Assembly: GCF_932294415.1 (NCBI RefSeq) | Contig: NC_065543.1 | Coordinates: 24,298,530 to 24,362,529, forward strand | Origin: Quercus robur | Taxonomy: Eukaryota > Streptophyta > Magnoliopsida > Fagales > Fagaceae | Length of the DNA stretch: 64,000 bases | Direction: 5' to 3' | In this document: piece by piece, positions 10,480-22,094 of the stretch | Layout: each line of letters begins with the position of its first letter | How positions within the stretch are numbered: position 1 is the stretch's first letter | Position numbers and translations under genes: made by a program | The notes under the pieces: model-generated | What the model was told of the DNA's origin: nothing | Databases searched by the model: none | The model's input: the letters and a program-made list of their open reading frames with translations, nothing else

Positions 10480-11415
10480 AAGGGGTGTTTTACCTAGGAT
10501 CAAGCTTGCCCTCTTTGTCTCAACCACCTGGAAACACTTAACCATCTTCTCAAAGAATGCCAATTCTCGGTTAGTTTTAGGAATCAACTTGGCCTCCCCT
10601 TAAAGGTCATCCAATCCTTTGGTCTCCTCTTCTTGGAATGGCTCCACTTGAATGGTACTTTTGACATCATCTCAAGGCATCATCAAATTCCTTGGAAAAC
10701 ACTCTTTTGTTTTGGGCTCTAGTCTCTTTGGTTAAATAGAAACTCGATTGCTTACCAAGGATAGCAGGCCAGCTCCCCCATTATAAAAGATTGTATTGCT
10801 AAAGTTGCTGAATATTTTTTCCTCACTCAAATCTCTAGTACTCGCAATCACAAAACACTTCTCCCTATCTTCTGGGTTAAGCCGAGTCTGGGTTGGCATA
10901 AACTCAATACTGATGCATCTGTCCTACCCTCCTCAGATTGTGCAAGTGGGGGAGGCCTCCTCAGAGACTCGAATGGCTCCTGGGTCGAAAGTTTTTCCAG
11001 GAAAATCAACACCACAAGCTACCTCCTTGCTAAACTATGGGCCTTACGAGATGACCTTATTACAGCTAAAAATCTAAATGTGGAGAAACTTATTATCAAT
11101 GTGGATGCTCTTAAAGTTGTTAGCCTTCTCTCTAACCCAAATGCCACTAATCAGCTAACCCAAACCATTGTGGATGATTGCAGGAACATTCTCCAAGCTT
11201 TCCAGGAGTTCAACTTGCAACACTGCTACAAGGAAACCAGCAAACCTACTGACTTTCTCACTAAGCTAGGCCATAACCAATCTAATCCTTTTGTATACTA
11301 TGTAACCCCTACTTTTGATATTACAGAGGTCTTATCCACTGACTCTAATGCTGTAATATGTCCCCGTCTCACTCGGGCCTTAACTACTTCTAATTAATAT
11401 AATTATCCTTGTATT
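10480..11415 (+). pseudogene. 3' fragment of a second L1-type LINE (RVT zinc region and RNase H)
   Basis: One frame near 10507 reads CPLCLNHLETLNHLLKEC, the zinc-binding RVT tail of plant LINEs. From about 10880 a clean frame reads PSLGWHKLNTDASVLPSSDC and continues through an RNase H-like domain (LLRDSNGSW, then IINVDALKVV with the conserved Asp) to stop at 11395-11397. A stop or frameshift lies between the two parts. The RT is absent, so this is a 5'-truncated copy, unlike the longer one at 5890. Confidence 0.8.
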
Positions 11416-11677
11416 TAACCCAAAAAAAAAGAAGGAAAAATCATTTGACTAATATCTTCCACTAATTCAAAAATAATTGGCGCACAAATAACAATTAATT
11501 CATCACCTAATAGTTGGATTTTAATAAAAACCAACAAATAACAACTTTGCATCTTACCAACGTGGAAACAATGTTTAGCAAATATAGTACTTGAGTTTAT
11601 CAAAAAAAAAAAAAAAAAAAAAAAAAAACAGAACCTGAGGCAACCAAGGGAGAGAGAGAGAGAGAGCGCATATTGTG

Positions 11678-12217
11678 TGATGATGCCGAAAAATCACCAA
11701 TGAGCCACACAGTCCTTGAATGCTCGAGACAATACCTGCATAATAAAAAGAGAAGACCTAACAGAGAGCACCGGTGTGGTGCCGGCCAAATACCCTCCGA
11801 AGGTCAAGTTAGAACTTCTCACAACTCTAAAATGCCAAAGCTGGGGTGAATTATGCGTACCTGTTTTTTAAGAGTCTTTGGGTTTTTATAGTGGCATAGA
11901 ACCGAATTCCCTTGACTTGCGTCACAAGTCTTTTCCTTATAGGGAAGATCTCCATTAATGAGCATATATTCTAGAATCCTCCTTGTGTTAGAATTCCATT
12001 CATATTGAGACTCTATGGACTAGGGTTAATCGTGAGGCACAAGCCGTTTCCCTTTAGGGTTTCTTGGGGACCACATAATGATTAATTGAGTGCCCCGTGG
12101 CCTTTATGTTCGTCCACCCTTTTGTCCATTCACATAGGATCCGTCCATTATTAGCCCATTTGTCTATCAGTCTGTCCATCTAATTTGATCCATCGCCTCC
12201 AGTTTTCTTCCTCTTCA
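11678..12217 (-). repeat. 3' LTR of the Gypsy element (left copy)
   Basis: On the plus strand it begins TGATGATGCCG and ends CCTCTTCA. It matches the right copy along its length, apart from about 16 extra bases near 12056-12075. A TATAAAAA motif on the minus strand at about 11883-11890 is the likely promoter element. Confidence 0.92.
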
Positions 12218-12240
12218 GTTGCCCCCTCCCCCCGTGGGTT
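12218..12240 (-). other. Polypurine tract next to the 3' LTR
   Basis: On the minus strand the bases just before the LTR read GGGGGGAGGGGGC then AAC. This is the expected place and composition for the plus-strand primer of an LTR element. Confidence 0.75.
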
Positions 12241-12719
12241 CGTGCTCTCTAAGTGGAAGGACCCATGGGGTGACGGTTTAATCCGGACTTTTGACGGATG
12301 CCCCTAGCCTTGACAGGCTAGCCTAGGATCATTATTGATGAAGGACAAGTGGCGTTTACTGAATGGTCGATCACTTGGATCGAAGCGCCCCTTCGTCTTC
12401 TGTGTCGTTCTCCCTATATAAACTGAGTTATCTTCCTCTTATTTCTTTACTTTCTACTGAAATCCATGATCAGAGCGCACCCGTCATCTTTGTCAGACGA
12501 TCATACCGTTCAGCTGTTGTGTCCGTCATCTTTGCCAGACGACCATATCGTTCAGCTGTTGCATCCGTCATCAACACCTTTTCACCATTTGACTTCATCC
12601 TGGTAAGCACTCTTTTCCTTCTACGTTAAATTTTATGCATTTTTATTTTTCTAGACTTTTACACTTCCGTCAACCATTATAGACCCACCAGTCTTAGGAT
12701 TTAACGTCACGTGTAGGTC

Positions 12720-14869
12720 ATGTTTAGTGCGTCAAGTAACCAGTCATATGTCCGCGATGGAGCGGGCTACGATGAAGTGTACCTGTCAGGTCACAAAGAT
12801 CCTGACAATCCCAGTGAAGAGAGGAGTCTGTCAGCTTCCTCTTCAAGGGATGAGGATTCGAAGATGGAAAGGTCAAAGGGTGACTCTAGCGACAGCCTAA
12901 TCGGTGTCGAACCCCCAATCCAATTCGTCATAGGACCTGATGGGCTCAGGAAGTTCATCCTACTTCCTTTATGGATGGTCAATGATTTTATTTCTAAAAT
13001 CAAAGAATCATACTTCAAAACACTTAGGGATAAGTATCAAATACCAGTCTGTATACCCATGCGTCTATCTTACAAGTTAGAGAAGTGTTATTACGAGGGT
13101 CTTGAGGACGTAGGAATCTATAAGCAAATGCTGAAGGTAAGGCTCAGGTTTCCCTTAAGCACCCTCCACCATCGTCTCCTCCAATACCTTGGATTGTCTG
13201 TCAACCAGATCTCCCCAAATGCCTGGAGGATCTTCCTTAGTGTGGAGGTCCTGTACGGTGCCATGTTGGACGGAGCACGGAGGCTGACGGTGGAAGAGCT
13301 TTTCCATTGTTACCGTCCTGCTGAGGTCTCCCAATCCAAGGGCATGTACAACTTCACGCCCAAGAGCCTGTTGCTAAGGCTCATTTGTGAGAACCCTAAC
13401 TCTAACAGGGATTAAAAGTGTCGTTACTTCTTTTTGGAAGGTGACGAGTGGATGTGTCACCCCGGTGACAATGAATTCATGCCCGTTGACAAAACATGGG
13501 GCATAATTCCATCATCGGGTATGAGTCCGTCTACTGAGATTTATCTTTGTTTCAACTTTTCTTTAACATCAAATTGTTCGTCTCCTTATGCAACTCGGGA
13601 CCGTCCTCTAGTTTCACTTGAACAGTTTAGCTTTTTGGAGAGGATTTTTAACAAAACCAAGCTTGAAGAGAGGACGCGGGCTAAATTGGTCAATTTGGAT
13701 ACCCTATACTAGTATTGTGACGGACTAGAGCCGACCACAGCTGCCTGTTGATACGACGCCCAAGTCCGTCAACGTAAGTCCGTCTTCCAAACCTTGGTTT
13801 CTTGGCTTTCAATTTTACACTAAACATCCGCCTGTCTGCTTTGTTTTAGAAATGGTTGTTGTGAAGAGTAGGGCCTACATCAAGCAGCAGGCTGCTATGT
13901 AAAAATAGCAAGGGGTTCAGACCTCTAAAGGGCCTGATTCAGCCAACACGTCCTCCAAGAGGAAACAACTGAAGAAGGGTGACCGTCACCCCCCTAAGAA
14001 GCCTAAAATTGTCCCTGAACCCATCGTGGGGTTGGTGGTTGAGGGTAAGAAGATGGTCACCAAACCCGGCCCCGGGAAGGGTAAAGGATTAATGATGGGT
14101 CCTGATCATTCTGCTAAAAAAGCATTCGTCCTCCTTCATGAGGACTCAAAGTATGCGTTGGAGAAGCTTTCGTCCATCATAACTGTTGACGACTATGAAG
14201 ACCTTAGCAACCACGCAACCAAGGCTATGGGGGAGATGGGTCTTTTTTGCATTGCTCAGGTGATTTCATAACTGTCTACTTTTAACTTTTTCTTCTCGCC
14301 AACTTTCCTGTTACTAACTCATCCGTCTTCAGACGATGCTTATGATGAAGGGGTTGATGGGCCGTTGCCTCAACCATGAGACGACATTAGATCGTATACG
14401 AGAGAAGGCGAGGTTGACAGAGGACGAGTTGAACGAGCTGAAGGCCTGGAAGGTAGTCCAGGAAAAGAAGCTTACCTTGTCGGAGCAAGCTAGGGATGAG
14501 TTTGAGAAGATGACGGAGCAACTAAAGCAGGTCCTGCAAGACAAGGAAAAGGAAATCCGTGATGACAAGGACCGGCTCCGTCAGGTGAAGGAAGAAGCTG
14601 TACGAGAGTACCGTGACTCTGACGCCCTTCTGGCAGAGCTTGGAGGCACATTTACTGAAGGTTTTAATGATGCTCTCTGTCAAGTCAATACTTCTTTTCC
14701 TGACGTGGACTTGTCCTATGTCAATATCAACACCCAGGACCAAACCTCAGTTCAACCCATCCACTTCGAGAGTACAGACGAACTTTTTGCTAATGATACC
14801 CTGGCCAATGATCCTCATGGTGACAGAGGAGATGTTGTTGACGACCAAACCAACCCGGACGTTGATTAG
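12720..14869 (+). pseudogene. Opposite-strand extra gene carried in the Gypsy element, decayed
   Basis: It lies between IN and the 3' LTR but is read against the element. Exon A runs 12720-13712 and has one in-frame TAA at 13413-13415. It encodes an acidic N terminus, then a segment with FPLSTLHHRLLQYLGLSVNQ and PNAWRIFLSVEVLYG, resembling the plant 'putative gypsy type transposon' domain (Pfam Transposase_28). Exon B starts MVVVKSRAYIK at 13853, has stops near 13901, then basic Lys-rich sequence to 14261. A GT-AG intron (about 14262-14332) leads to exon C, ending at 14869, which is Glu/Lys-rich and coiled-coil-like (LTEDELNELKAWK). Extra, sometimes antisense, ORFs are known in Tat elements. 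Its role is unknown. Confidence 0.75.
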
Positions 14870-15059
14870 GCCCGTCACCCTAAGGACTTAACGAATTAAG
14901 AGAAGAATGAAACTCCTGCCCAAATCGTGTAGCTTTTTTTTTTTTTTGGGTAAAGATATTGGAGAACAGCCTTTTGTTTTATTAAACATTTCTCTTTAAG
15001 TAATATTTACTTATTCGTCTACTTTATGGCTTTAGACGTGTAGTTGGTGATTAAATAAG

Positions 15060-16090
15060 ACCACCGTTTTGATGGATCCGTCCTCCAATGAATGAGTAGT
15101 GTTACTTTTACGTTGAACCCGTCCACTATAGGGATCATTTGTGGATTAGTGAGGTAAATCAGTTTTATGTTGGGTCCGTCCACTAAATGGACCTTATAGT
15201 TTCATCCTTTAGCATGAGTCCATCCCTTTATGGACTAGAATCATTAACCCAACGTTAAGTTGTATCCGTCCATTATATGGACTTTATAGTCACCCTATAT
15301 GACGAGTCCGTCCACTTGTGGACTGCTAAATATACTCAAACTTTGAATCCATCCAATATATGGACTTTACAGTTACTCAATAAGACGAGTCCATCCATTT
15401 GTGGACTGGCAACTTTAATCAAACTTCAAGTTGAACTAGCAATATTGATCCAACCTTAAGTTAGATTTGGAATTTATAGTTATCATTCTTTGGGATGAGT
15501 CTGTCCACTTGATGGACATTATATTTTCACCCTCCTAGGATGAACCGTCCATCTTGTGGATTTTAGTTATTCCATCCTTCATGGATTAATCCGTCTTGTT
15601 TACGGATGGTTTATTCTGTCCCTTACGGATGAGTTCATCCATTGCATGAACTCAATCCACTTTATGGACTTGAACAATTTTTCCTTTTCAAGGACTTTAG
15701 AATATTTCAACCTCATGGGAGGAACCGTCCATTTTATTGGACTTCGTTATAGACCGTTCACTTGTTGGACTTAATATTTTCACCCTTTTGGGATGAACCA
15801 TCCACAAGTATTTTAGTTAACCTTCATGAATGGATCCATCCACTTTGTGGACTTCAAAACACCTCATCCTCCTGGAATGAACCGTCCATATTACTAGATT
15901 TCGTAATAGGTCGTCTACTTGTTGAACTTAATATTTTCACCCTCTTGGAATGAACCGTCTACAAGGATTTTAGTTATTTCATTCTTGACGATTGAATTCG
16001 TCCAGTTTGTGGACTCAATAATTTTTCATCTTCTTGGATGATGTCCATTTTATGGACTTCATAAAATTTTGCAAAAACAAGTCATATCTG
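15060..16090. repeat. Tandem array of short imperfect palindromes
   Basis: Roughly every 40-60 bases a short inverted motif recurs, such as GTCCGTCCACTTGTGGACT near 15307, CCGTCCATTATATGGAC near 15266 and CCATCCACTTTGTGGAC near 15834. I count about 18 recognisable copies with varying spacers. CCGTCCA/TGGACGG motifs also occur in the LTR (12110-12185). Tandem repeats in the region between IN and the 3' LTR are known for Tat elements and can seed satellites. Confidence 0.8.
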
Positions 16091-16333
16091 AATATTCCTC
16101 TTATTATAGTCATTCATCCGTAGGATAGTGATTCTTCAAGGAGAAGCTTAAAAAGATACTTAAAAACCATTGTAGCAAAAATAAATTGTCTAAATAGTGA
16201 ACTAAAAACTAAAAAATGTAGCAAAAATTGATCTAAAGATAAACTGGTGATCTGGTGGATGTTGTTTTCTACGTTGTCATCTCTACTGGTAGTACTTCTA
16301 TTGGTGTTCAGTGTTCCATGGATGCTGCAATTT

Positions 16334-17444
16334 TCACTCGTCTAGCGTCTCAAGGTGGTAAGTGCCTTTTCTTTGCCATGATGTAATTCTGTAAGGTCCT
16401 TCCCAATTGGGGCCGAGCTTTTCTTGGGTAGGATTTTTAGCGGTGCCCATTATCTTCCTAAAAACAAGATCTCCGACCTGGAAGTCACTGTGTCTGGCCT
16501 TAGAGTTGTAGTGCTTCGCCATGAGGTTCTGGTAGCGTGCCAACCTTTGCTCAACTGTTGCCCAGACCTCATCCACCAGGTCAAGTTGCAGACTTATAGC
16601 CTCATCATTCTTGCCCTCGTCATAATTCTCCACCTTGTAGCTTGTAAGCCTTACTTTTGTTGGGATGACTGCCTCGCTTCCGTATGCTAGTCGAAATGGT
16701 GTCTCCCCCGTAGGTGTCCTTGCAGTTGTTTGGTATGCCCATAAAACACTTGGTAGTTCATCCGGTCATATGCCCTTTGCCCCCTCGAGCTGAGTCTTAA
16801 TGATCTTGAGTAAGGATCGGTTCGGAACTTTAACTTTTCCATTGGCTTGTGGGTGGGCAGATGACGAGTAGTGGTTCTTGATCCTTAGTTTCGAACAGAA
16901 GTCTTTGAATGCGCTGTTATCGAACTGCTTTCCATTGTCCGAGACAAGCACCCTGGGTATCTTGTAAGGCTTTGGTGAAGTAGTCGATGCCAACTAGTAG
17001 GAACTTTAGCTACTTGACTGCTATGGGAAAGGGCCCATGATATCTAATCCCCACTAAGCGAACGGCCACGGGGCCCTCATAGGGGTGAGTTCTTTGGATG
17101 GTTGTCTAATGACATTGCTGAATCTCTAGCATTTGTCACAATCTTTGATAAAAGTTTGCGCGTCCTTTTGCATAGTAGGCCAATAGTATCCTGCTCGAAT
17201 CAGCTTGTTCGCCAACGATCGTGCCCTTGAGTGGTTTCTATAGATCCTCTTGTGGATCTCTCTCATGGCGTAGTCTGCCTCCTCGGGGCCTAAACACCTT
17301 AGGTACGGGCGAGAGAAACCTTTTTTGTATAGGACGTCTTTTATTAGGACAAATCACGATGCTTGGACCTTCAATTTTCTGGTAGCGTCCTTCCCGTCCG
17401 CTAGCATGTCGTTCCTTAGGTAGGAGACTAATGGCGTGGTCCAA
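16334..17444 (-). pseudogene. Gypsy integrase, decayed
   Basis: The integrase core motif reads PRVLVSDNGKQFDNSAFKDF near 16960, with the second catalytic Asp context, then HPQANGKVKVPNRSLL near 16840. The C-terminal part near 16600-16340 has RLARYQNLMAKHYNSKARH and FQVGDLVFRKI, the GPY/F-like region. Breaks lie near 17250 and 16750. Confidence 0.85.
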
Positions 17445-17499
17445 TTGCTTTTAGCACCTATCTCTTGCACACTCGTAATCTCATCTATGAGTGAAGAGA

Positions 17500-18250
17500 T
17501 TTGGACGAAGGATAGTACCTGATCGGGGACGAGCATGTATTCTGCTGAGGTGGCCTTAGTTAGATGATCGGCACACTCGTTCTCCTCCCTTAGGATTTGG
17601 ATGAATTTGATTTGGAGACTGCCAATTTGATCCTTCACCTCCTCAAGGTACTTATTCAATCTTTCGTTCTTGCATTCGTAGTTACCATTAATCTGATTGG
17701 TTACGACTTGGGAGTCGCACTATTCGACCATGTTTTCGGCTCCTGCCGCTCTTGCGAGGTCCAATCCTACCACTAAAGTTTCATATTCTGCTTCATTATT
17801 GGTCGTAGGAAAGTCCAGGCGGATCATGCACTCGATCTTATCTCCTTTCGGGCTGTAGAGTACCACATCAGCCCCTCCTGCTTGCTTATTTGAAGATCCA
17901 TCTGTATGGACGCTCCACTACGGAACCACTTCTGCCCTCTAGCCATCCATGAGAGTGAATTCGGCGATGAAGTCAGCCACCACCTGTCCCTTTATAGCAG
18001 TACACGGACGATACCGTATATCGAACTCACTCAGCTCGACTACCCATATTGCCATCCGTCCTGCAGCTTCGGGGCTACTCATGGCTCTCCTCAAAGGCTT
18101 ATCCATCAAGACAACAATAGTATGTGCTTGGAAATACGGTTTGAGTTTTCATGCTGCGGTCACCAATGCAAATGCCAGCTTCTCCATCTGGGGATACCTT
18201 TCTTCTGCTTCTCGAAACCCTCGGCTTGTAAAGTAAACGGGTCTCTACAA
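17500..18250 (-). pseudogene. Gypsy RNase H region, decayed
   Basis: The minus-strand frames read HTDGSSNKQAGGADVVLYSP near 17910, LDFPTTNNEAEYETLVVGL near 17820, and FIQILREENECADHLTKATS near 17610. Together they give the RNase H catalytic spread D...E...D...D. Internal stops lie near 17945 and 17715. Confidence 0.85.
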
Positions 18251-18898
18251 CCCATCCTCTTCTCTTACCAAAGCCGTGCTGATAGCAGCTTGCGAGACGG
18301 CTAAGTACAGATAGAGCTCTTCCCCTGACGTGGATGGGCTGAGTAATGGAGGAGACGAAAGATACAACTTTAGATTTTCGAATGCCTGCTGGCACTTGTC
18401 TGTCCACTCAAACGATCTCTTCAATACGCGAAAGAAGGGTAGGCATTTATCCGTCGCCCTGGAGACGAATCCGTTTAGTGCTGCTATCTTGCCATTCAGG
18501 CTTTGCACCTCCTTAACCATCTTCGGTGGGGCTAGCTCCATTATAGCCCGTATTTTCTCTAGATTGACCTTAATACCCCTTTGAGATACCATGAATCCCA
18601 GGAATTTCCCCGCAGTAACCCCGAACACACACTTATTAGAATTTAATTTCATGTTGTACGCCTGGAGGGTGTCGAAGGTCTCTTGGAGGTTGCTCAAGTG
18701 TTCATCTTCTCGTAAGCTTTTCACCAGTATGTCTTCTACATAAACTTGCACATTCCTCCCAATCTGGTGTGCAAACATCTTGTTCATTAATCTCTGGTAC
18801 GTTGCCCCTGCATTCTTGAGCCCGAATGACATCACTTTGTAGCAGAAGAGTCCTTGGCTGGTAACAAAAGAGGTCTTTTCTTGATCAGCCTCCTCCAT
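18245..18898 (-). pseudogene. Gypsy reverse transcriptase core with altered catalytic box
   Basis: The frame includes VMSFGLKNAGATYQRLMNKM, VQVYVEDILVKS, FLGFMVSQRGIKVNLEKI and the connection segment to LFFRVLKRSFEW. The catalytic YVDD box reads YVED. Upstream RT sequence continues to about 19270 with stops (for example near 18902). Confidence 0.9.
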
Positions 18899-19273
18899 TC
18901 TGATCTAGTTGTACCCTGAGAACATATCCATGAAGCTCAGAAGTTGATGTCTCGTGGTTGAGTCTACCAAGGTATCTATCCGTGGGAACGGGTAATTGTT
19001 CTTAGGGCAGGCTCAATTGAGTTCCGTGAAGTCTACGCACATCCTCCACTTTCCATTGGCCTTTTTGACCATAACTAAATTTGCCAACCAGTCAGGGTAG
19101 TACACTTCTCGAATGAAATCTGCTTCCAGCAACTTCCGAACCTCCTCAGCTATGGCTTTGTATCATTCCGGGGCAACTGCTCGCTTTTTCTGTCAGATGG
19201 GTGAGGATGAGGGAGACACATTCAATCTGTGAACTATGACCGAGGGGTCTATACCTGGCATGTTCTCGTGACT

Positions 19274-19843
19274 TTAGGCGAATACGTCCTGATTTTCTTT
19301 CAGAAACATCGTGAGTGCTTGACGTACTGGCTGACTAGCCAACATACCCACTTTAGTCGTCCGCTCGGGCCTTGAGTCATCAAGGGTCACTTCCTCTAGT
19401 TCTTCCACCGGTTCCGCTATTGTTCGTTGTTCTTCTATACACATGGTTTGCTGGTGATCATCCATCTCTAGCATGACAATGTAGCATTCACACACTGCCA
19501 CTTGATCCCCTTTTACTTCTCCTACCCCGTATTCAGTGGGAAACTTGATTATCAAATGGTAGGTGGATGTTACAGCCTTCCATGAATTCAAAGTAAGATG
19601 TCCTAATATGGTGTTGTACGCAGACGAGCAATCAACAACTTGGAAGGTCACGTCCTTCGTGATTTGCTGAGGGTAATCTTCGACTGTCACTGGTAGGGTG
19701 ACTGCGCCCAGTGGATACACCCTTGTTCCTCCAAATCCTACGAGTGGGGCGTTGGTTGGGATCAATCGTTCTCTCTCTATTCTCATCTGCTGAAAGGCTG
19801 GATAGTACAAGATATCAGCGGAGCTTCCGTTGTCTACCAGCAC
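19274..19843 (-). pseudogene. Gypsy retropepsin (protease)
   Basis: It starts MLVDNGSSADILYYPAFQQM. The DNGSS replaces the usual D-T/S-G, with hydrophobic sequence after it and TYNTILG-like 'AYNTILGHLTLNSWKAV' near 19610. It is one open frame of 189 residues between gag and RT. Confidence 0.8.
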
Positions 19844-20159
19844 CCTGTAGGTGTTATAGTCTCCTACTTGTATATTGACTACGAGTGCATCATCATGTGG
19901 GTGGTGGAGACGTCAGGCATCTTCCTTTGTGAACGTCGACCCGCGCCATCTTCGGGCATACCCTATTAGTGAATATTCTGAACCATCTAGAGGTATGCCT
20001 TACGTGCCTTCTTAGAGGAACTAGAAGTACTGCCCCCTGTGATCATCCTTATGTCTCCCATTGGTGGCCTGGGTCGCTCGTTTTCTCTTCGGGTTGGTGC
20101 TCCTTGGTTTTGTTCTATTCCTTCCTTGCCGACGAATTTTTGTAATTTCCCTTGCCTAA

Positions 20160-21405
20160 TGAGGGCCTCTATCTATTGCTTCAAGTCATAGCAATCAAAC
20201 ATGTCGTGACCGTGGTCTCAGTGGAAATGGTAATATTTGTCCCTAGGCCTCTGTTGTTGGGATCACCCTTCAATTTGCCGGGGAATGTCAAGGCACCTTC
20301 ATCTTTGATTTGCATCAGGACCTGATCAATCGGGGTATTCAAGGGGGTGAAGTTTGTGAACCTCCCTGTCGGGGGCATGGATCGTCGATCATCTCTTTTG
20401 TCTCCTGTTCTGGCCATCTTTCTACCCCTATCCTGCCAGGCTTCCTCCTGCCTCTCTCTTTTCTTGGGTTTCTTCTCGTGGGCCAGCAGCGCATCTTCAA
20501 CATTCATGCGCTTGGTGGCCCTGTAAAGCACATCAACATGGTTTTCAGATCATTCTTGAACAAGGAGAATAAAAACTTACCCTTTCGTAGCCCGTTTGTG
20601 AAGGCTACTACAAGGATCTTGTCGTCAGCCTTGTCAATCGAGAGTGCTTCCTTGTTGAAGCGGGCTATATAAGACCTCAACGTCTCGTCCTCCCGTTGCC
20701 TAATGCTCATTAAGCATGCGATTGACTTCTTATATCTATGTCCCCCGATAAAGTGTGAAGTGAACTAGGTGCTTAGGTCCTTGAAAGTGCTATGGAGTTG
20801 GGTGTCAACCTGCTGAACCAAATTCCTGTGGGACCCCTTAGTATGGTAGGAAAGGCCCTACACATGATCTTATTTGCTACTCCTTGAAGGTGCATTAAGG
20901 TCTTGAATGATTCCAAGTGATCGAGAGGGTCCTTGGCTCTATTGTAGCTTTCTATCTGCGGTATGCGAAACTTCTGTGGTATAGGGAAGGAGTTAACGGA
21001 CATGGTGAATGGTGAATCGGTTCGGTGGACCAAATCGTCGAGGTCACTAGACACTCTTCCCCTAAGCACATTCATCATAAAGTCCATCCGTTCTTTCATC
21101 ATCTGCATCTCCGTGACAATGTGGGGTGAAGCCGTATCAATGATGGATGGACGGCTCATGTCTTGCCATTCCGGTCTACTCAAGGCGTTACTACCCTCCG
21201 GCCCCTTTTGGTTTCTTCGTTCAGCACTGGTACCTACTTGGTCTTCCTCTTGGGTACCCATCATTGTGTTCTTCTGCCAAAGTTGTTCCTCTAGGTCTAG
21301 GTTTTGTTTGGTAAGGCATTCCACTGCTGCTGTGAGGGTTTGGACTTGCCTCTCTAGGGTAGTGGGTCTCGGCTCGTCTCCCTGAACGTTGTTGGTAGTC
21401 GCCAT
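20160..21405 (-). pseudogene. Gypsy gag, decayed
   Basis: The ATG at 21405 starts MATTNNVQGDEPRPT. The capsid core reads FRIPQIESYNRAKDPLDHLE near 20945 and LRSYIARFNKEALSIDKADD near 20670, the retrotransposon gag pattern. A CHHC/CCHC-like knuckle (YYHFH…DHGHD…DCYDLK) is near 20220-20180. A TAG and frameshift lie near 20770 and more stops near 20200. Confidence 0.85.
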
Positions 21406-21459
21406 CGAGCAAGTAAGTATCATGCAACTCTTTGTCTAGTAAGCGTTTGTATGGGTTAC

Positions 21460-21492
21460 AAGTCACAGTCGTTTCCCACAGACAACGCCAAT
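21460..21492 (-). other. Primer binding site region
   Basis: On the minus strand the bases directly after the 5' LTR read ATTGGCGTTGTCTGTGGGAA, the position of a tRNA primer site. I cannot assign the tRNA from memory with confidence. Confidence 0.45.
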
Positions 21493-22016
21493 TGATGAAA
21501 CCGAAAAATCACCAGTGAGCCACACAGTCCTCGCACGCTCGAGACAATACTTGCACAATAAAAAGAGAAGACCTAACAGAAAGCACCAGCGTGGTACTGG
21601 CCAAATACCCTCCGAAGGTCAAGTTAGAACTTCTTATAACTCTAGAGTGCCAGAGTTGGGGTGAATTATGTGTACCTATTTTCTGAGAGTCTTTGGGTTT
21701 TTATAGTGGCGTATAACCGAATTCCCTTGACTTGCGTCACAAGTCTTTTCCTTATAGGGAAGATCTCCATTAATGAGCGTATATTCTAGAATCCTCCTTG
21801 TGTTAGAATTCCATTCATATCAGGACTCTATGGACTAGTGTTAACTATGAGGCTCAAGCCGTTTCCCTTTAACATAATGATTAATTGAGTGCCACGTGGC
21901 CTTTATGTCTGTCCACCCTTTTGTCCGTTCACATAGGATCCATCCATTATTAGCCCATTTGTCTATTAGTCCATCCATCTAATCTGATCCATCACCTCCA
22001 GTTTTCTTCCTCTTCA
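21493..22016 (-). repeat. 5' LTR of the Gypsy element (right copy)
   Basis: It begins TGATGAAACCG and ends CCTCTTCA on the plus strand, and is followed by the TTGTG target duplication. It differs from the left copy by scattered substitutions and a short gap, so insertion is not very recent. Confidence 0.92.
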
Positions 22017-22094
22017 TTGTGTGTTTACTGAATTTTTTTCCCTTTGGGCAGCTTTTACAAAAAAATTTGTTATGCGACTGGGTTCAGTGGTATC

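Larger units (their letters stand above)
11678..22016 (-). mobile_element. Near-complete Ty3/Gypsy element, Tat-like, decayed
   Basis: Two LTRs (11678-12217, 21493-22016) bound 9.3 kb of internal sequence. The 5-mer TTGTG lies directly outside both ends (11673-11677, 22017-22021), so the boundaries are exact. In element order on the minus strand I see the gag start at 21405, a CCHC-like knuckle near 20200, protease near 19840, RT 18900-18550, RNase H 18250-17520 and integrase 17440-16330. Then come a palindrome-rich tandem block, an opposite-strand gene, a polypurine tract and the 3' LTR. Stops and frameshifts interrupt every domain. Extra sequence between IN and the 3' LTR is characteristic of the Tat lineage. 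Confidence 0.92.

Noticed and set aside
14522..14743. Minus-strand open frame opposite exon C of the antisense gene
   Set aside because: It is a shadow of the better-supported plus-strand coiled-coil frame.
15060..16090. CRISPR-like array
   Set aside because: The repeats are imperfect palindromes with unequal spacing inside a plant retroelement; no constant repeat or cas genes.
17906..18584. Plus-strand open frames in the Gypsy pol region
   Set aside because: They lie opposite the recognisable RNase H and RT frames and have no domain.
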